Below are positions 60,500 to 64,000 of a stretch of 64,000 nucleotides of DNA, piece after piece. The DNA lies in assembly GCF_047675955.1 (NCBI RefSeq), contig NC_132926.1, forward strand, positions 13,149,326 through 13,213,325, read 5' to 3'. The stretch comes from Chlorocebus sabaeus (Eukaryota; Chordata; Mammalia; Primates; Cercopithecidae). Below the pieces are notes generated by a model. It was not told the origin of the DNA. It saw nothing but the letters and a program-made list of their open reading frames with translations, and made no database searches. The stretch's first letter is position 1; each line of letters begins with the position of its first letter. Both the position numbers and the translations under genes were made by a program.

Positions 60500-61327
60500 C
60501 CACACCCTGTCTCTATTCTAACTGTCTTCATTCCGTTTGCCACTAAGTTTTGCCTTGTCTCCTGTTTCTCCTCTTACTTTCATTCATTCATTCCTACCTC
60601 TGGTCGCCTTTGATTCACACAATGGTCTTCATCGTGTTCAACTCCAGTTTCACCCCCACCACCCAACACATTCTGCATACCACTACCCAAGTTCTCTTCC
60701 TACTAGCTGACCTTCTTCATGCCAGTCCTTCCCAGGAAACTTCAGTGACCAGCTCCTGAGCAACACAGCATTTTTCAAATGCCAGTGCATTCTGTACCTT
60801 CTTCATGGTTTTTGTCAATTCATGCAATACCTTTACTCAAATTATTTTCTTTAATTTGACTTTGTCAACTTCCTTTCTTTTTCCTTGGCCTCTCTTAAAT
60901 AATGACCATGAGAGAGTTATGCATTTTTGTAAAAAAACAAAAAATATAATGCAAATAAAATTTTTTTGTTCATTTATTTGCCCTCTGAAATCTTGAGAGA
61001 TTGGACAACTGCATTTTGGAACCCACTGGCTTCCCAGAAGGCCCTATACCTTCATCCTACCAATCTGGTCTTACCTCTAATCTCTCTCTATGTCCATTGC
61101 CTGGGTTGTGATGCAACCCTCACTATGTAGTGCCATGGGTAGCTATTTGCCATAAAGATTTCTCCCACAACTTCTGTGTTTTGTGGCACACATCACATGT
61201 TCACAAGGCACTGAGGGGCTTATCTTGTTTATCTTACTTCCCTGCTAGATTGCAAGTTCCTTAAGGAGGAGGTCTTACTGAATTTTGTATCTCAGAGTAT
61301 GACACAGAATAGGCACTTAGTAAACAT
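60500..61327 (-). repeat. L2 LINE 3' end
   Basis: Best at 61230-61325: ttccctgctagattgcaagt, tccttaaggaggaggtctta, tgtatctcagagtatgacac and aataggcacttagtaaac. The pyrimidine-rich stretch from 60500 is in L2 order but weaker. Confidence 0.62.
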
Positions 61328-63148
61328 TGAATTTTATAATTTATTTTTTATTATACTTTAAGTTCTGGTATACATGTGCAAAACATGCAGGTTTGTTACA
61401 TAGGTATACATGTGCCATGGTGGTTTGCTGCACCCATCAACCCATCTTCTACATTAGGTATTTCTCATAATGCTATCCCTCCCGTTGCCCCCTACCCCCG
61501 ACAGGTCCTGGTGTGTGAGGTTCCCCCTTGCTATGTCCAGGTGTTCTCGTTGTTCTACTCCCAATTATGAGTGAGAACATGTGGTGTTTGGTTTTCTGTT
61601 CCTGGGTTAGCTTGCTGAGAATGATGGTTTCCAGCTTCATCCATGTCCCTGCAAAGGACATGAACTCATCCTTTTCTATGGCTGCATAGTATTCCACATG
61701 TAGCATATATGCCACATTTTCTTTATCCAGTGTACCATTGATGGGCATTTGGGTTAGTTCCAAGTCTTTGCTATTGTGAATAGTGCCATAATAAACATTT
61801 GTATGCATGTGTCTTTATAGTTGAATGATTTATAATTCTTTGGGTGTATACCCAGTAATGGGATTGATTGCTAAGTCAAATGGTATTTCTGGTTCTAGAT
61901 CCTTGAGGAATTGACACACTGCCTTCCACAGTGGTGGAACTAATTTACACTCCCACCAACGGTGTAAAAGTGTTCCTATTTCTCCACATCCTTTCTAGCA
62001 TCTATGGTTTCCTGACTTTTTAATGATCGCAATTCTAAGTGGTGTGAGATGGTATCCCATTGTGGTTTTGATTTGCATTTCTCTAATGACCAGTGATGAT
62101 GAGCTTTTTTTCATATGTTTGTTGGCTGCATAAATGTCTTCTTTTGAGAAACATCTGTCCATATCCTTCGCCCACTTTTTGAAGGGGTTGTATGTTTTCT
62201 TCTTATAAATTTAAGTTCTTCGTAGATTCTGAATATTAGCCCTTTGTCAGATGGATAGATTGTAAAAATTTTCTCCCATTCTGTAGGTTGCCTGTTCACT
62301 CTGATGATAATTTCTTTTACTGTGCAGAAGCTCTTTAGTTTGATGAGATTCCATTTGTCAATTTTGGCTTTTGTTGCCATTGCTTTTGGTGTTTTAGTCA
62401 TGAAGTCTTTGCCCATGCCTATGTCCTGAATGGTATTGCCTAGGTTTTCTTGTAGGGTTTTTATGGTTTTAGGGCTAACATTTAAGTCTTTAATCTATCT
62501 TAATTTTTAAGTTTCTAATCCATCTTAATTTTTGTCTAAGGTATAAGGAAGAGGTCCACTTTCAGTTTTCTGCATATGGCTAGCCAGTTTTCCCAACACC
62601 ACTTATTAAATAGGGAATCCTTTCCCTATTGTTTGTTTTTGTTAGGTTTGTCAAAGCTCAGATGGTTGTAGATGTGTGGAGTTGTTTCTGAGGCCCCTGT
62701 TCTGTTCCATTGGTCTATATATGTGTTTTGTTACCAGTACCATGCTGTTTTGGTTACTGTAGCCTATTAGTGTAGTTTCAAGTCAGGTAGCATGATGCCT
62801 CCAGGTTTGTTCTCTTTGCTTATGATTTTCTTAGATATACAGGCTCTTTTTTGGGTTCCATATGAAATTTAAAGTAGTGAACTCCCATTCACAACTGCAA
62901 CCAAGAGAATAAAATATCCAGGAATACCACTAACAAGGAATGTGAAGGGCCTCTGCAAGGAGAACTACAAACCACTACTGAAGGAAATAAGAGAGGACGC
63001 AAATAGAAAAACATTCCATGCTCATGGATAGGAAGAATCAATATCGTGAAAATGGCCATACTGCCCAAAGTAATAACATATAGATTCAATGCTATTACCA
63101 TCAGGCTACACATTGACTTTCTTCACAGAATATGAATTTCTTAATTTA
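61328..63148 (-). mobile_element. Second L1PA-type LINE-1, minus strand, internally inverted
   Basis: From 61345 (tttttattatactttaagtt) to about 62878 the sequence is reverse-complemented L1 3' UTR and ORF2. From about 62879 (gaactcccattcacaactgc) to 63132 it is plus-strand ORF2 from further upstream in the element. Candidate target-site duplication: tgaattttataattta at 61328-61343 against tgaatttcttaattta at 63133-63148 (14 of 16 match). ORF2 is broken by the inversion and stops. Confidence 0.87.
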
Positions 63149-63294
63149 TAAGCTAGCAACTGGAATTTTGATGTTTCAAAACACTACTGTGAGTTGAGGC
63201 AGATCTTTCCTTTTTTTTTTTTCTTCCCTGTTTGCCCTGAGGTAAGCGAACAGTAGGTGCTTGTTAAATTTGACATAAGAATTGTGTAGTCTAG

Positions 63295-63604
63295 TCCATT
63301 CCAACTGCTATAACAAAATAGCATACTCTGGGTGGCTTATATATAATGGGAAGTCCAAGATCAAGGAAGGTGCCAGTATACTCGGTGTCTGGTGAGAACC
63401 CACTTTCTGGTCATAGATGGCGCCTTCTAGTTTATGTGCTCACATTTGGGAGATGCAAGGAAGCACTAATCCCATTAATGAGGGCTCCACCCTCATGGCC
63501 CAATCACTGCCCAAAGGTCCCACCTCCAAATACCATCATCTCAGTGGTTGAATTTTGAATGTGAATTTTAGTGGGGGAAGGACACAAACATTTGGACCAT
63601 AGCA
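63295..63604 (-). mobile_element. MLT1-type MaLR LTR
   Basis: Reads ctagtccattccaactgcta, taacaaaatagcatactctg, ggtggcttatat, gggaagtccaagatcaagga, actaatcccattaatgaggg, ctccaccctcatggcccaat and ends aaacatttggaccatagca. This is the reverse complement of an LTR starting TGCTATGGTCC. Confidence 0.82.
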
Positions 63605-63880
63605 CAGGGGAATACAAGAAGGCGGCTAAGATGGATAATGAACAGTGATGATAATTCAGATCATTTAGCCATTCTCAGTTCTTTTAAGCCTAAGATGAGT
63701 TTGAACATCAAACACATCATGATTTTGATTATTGAAGGCAAAGGAGTGTGAATGTGGAGCCCTTTGCCTTCATCCACAATTGAAAATATGTTATTTGTGT
63801 TAGGTAACTACCTCTGTTCATCCTATACTGGCTCTAACTTAGAGATGATGTTGAATTCTTTTCAGGATGGAATTGGTGCC

Positions 63881-63924
63881 GTGTGTGTGTGTGTGCGTGT
63901 GTGTGTGTGTGTGTATGTGTATGT
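63881..63924 (+). repeat. (GT)n microsatellite
   Basis: About 44 bases of GT repeats with single interruptions (GC, AT). Likely length-variable between individuals. Confidence 0.92.
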
Positions 63925-64000
63925 AAAACAGAGAAAGATAGTGGTCCAGAGGCCAACACACCTGGAATCTATTTGTGAGGGTCCCTGCTTCAGTCCACGG

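Larger units (their letters stand above)
1..64000 (+). other. SLIT3: SLIT3 gene, 5' internal part (end of intron 1 to start of intron 3)
   Basis: The window lies inside one transcription unit read on the + strand. Two 72-base exons with good splice sites encode consecutive LRRs, and the joined peptide matches the start of the SLIT3 LRR1 domain, which begins [24 protein letters not shown]2 has TDFAGLRHLRVLQLMENK and SLIT1 has DLNGNNITRIHKNDFAG at the same place, so the paralogue call is clear. Neither the first exon (signal peptide and LRR N-cap) nor the fourth exon is present, so flanking sequence on both sides belongs to the same gene. SLIT3 is known to span several hundred kilobases with very long 5' introns, which fits 99.8 percent of this window being intronic. 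Confidence 0.95.
25343..64000 (+). other. SLIT3: SLIT3 intron 3, 5' portion (over 38 kb)
   Basis: The intron starts at donor gtaagt and runs off the window end without another SLIT3 exon. The next LRR in the protein (beginning LRLNKNKL) is not found. The part from 28.9 to 39.1 kb is AT-rich and made largely of decayed L1M/L1ME DNA. The part from 39.1 to 57 kb is mostly unique, with MIR, L2 and hAT fossils. The part from 57.4 to 63.6 kb is L2, L1PA-type and MLT1 DNA. Unannotated gaps such as 25350-26830, 27720-28430, 47200-49320 and 49420-52480 showed no gene or clear repeat. Confidence 0.88.

Noticed and set aside
1..64000. Human as the source species
   Set aside because: SLIT3 exons alone cannot separate catarrhines, but the AluYR-type element and the hairpin-less MIR585 site both point away from human.
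1..64000. The other SLIT3 intronic microRNA, miR-218-2
   Set aside because: Its mature seed region was not found. It is known to lie much further downstream in the gene.
1..64000. CRISPR arrays, operons, bacterial or phage systems
   Set aside because: No spaced direct repeats or prokaryotic gene organisation; the DNA is plainly primate intron.

Overview
The window is primate genomic DNA from the 5' half of SLIT3, in the sense orientation. Only two short pieces are coding. They are consecutive 72-base exons at 18596-18667 and 25271-25342, each encoding one leucine-rich repeat of the first LRR domain, and their joined peptide matches SLIT3 rather than SLIT1 or SLIT2. By comparison with the known protein they should be exons 2 and 3. 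The rest is intron: the end of intron 1 (1-18595), intron 2 (18668-25270) and the start of a very long intron 3 (25343-64000). There is no promoter, CpG island, terminator or complete gene, and no credible independent protein-coding gene.

The organism is a catarrhine and probably an Old World monkey rather than human. Abundant Alu elements and L1PA-type LINEs mark a simian primate. The youngest-looking Alu (14262-14575, minus strand) carries a set of bases I know from the macaque/baboon AluYR lineage. In addition, the site corresponding to human MIR585 (6371-6420) is present but lacks the inverted arm that makes the human hairpin.

Layout. Intron 1 part (1-18595): MIR and L2 fossils, MLT1-type LTRs, five Alu or Alu fragments, a hAT MITE, a purine-rich tract, and at 13424-15565 an MLT1-type LTR split by a Tigger DNA transposon that is itself split by an Alu. 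Intron 2 (18668-25270): mostly unique sequence with three Alus near 22.1-23.4 kb. Intron 3: unique sequence and a MER20 to about 28.6 kb. Next comes an AT-rich graveyard of old L1M/L1ME fragments with four inserted Alus and a young L1 3' end (about 28.9-39.1 kb). A quieter stretch follows at 39-57 kb, with MIR, L2, hAT MITEs, a MADE1 split by an Alu and a tandem Alu pair. Last are two L1PA-type insertions, each with an internal inversion (57.7-59.6 and 61.3-63.1 kb), and an MLT1 LTR.

The two exons work together only as consecutive repeats of the SLIT3 N-terminal LRR domain. SLIT3 is a secreted ligand of ROBO receptors. I found no previously undescribed gene system. The most interesting observation is the hairpin-less MIR585 site, which looks like the ancestral state before the human microRNA hairpin formed. 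Repeat names come from recognition of consensus sequence, and element boundaries are good to roughly 5-20 bases unless a target-site duplication fixes them.
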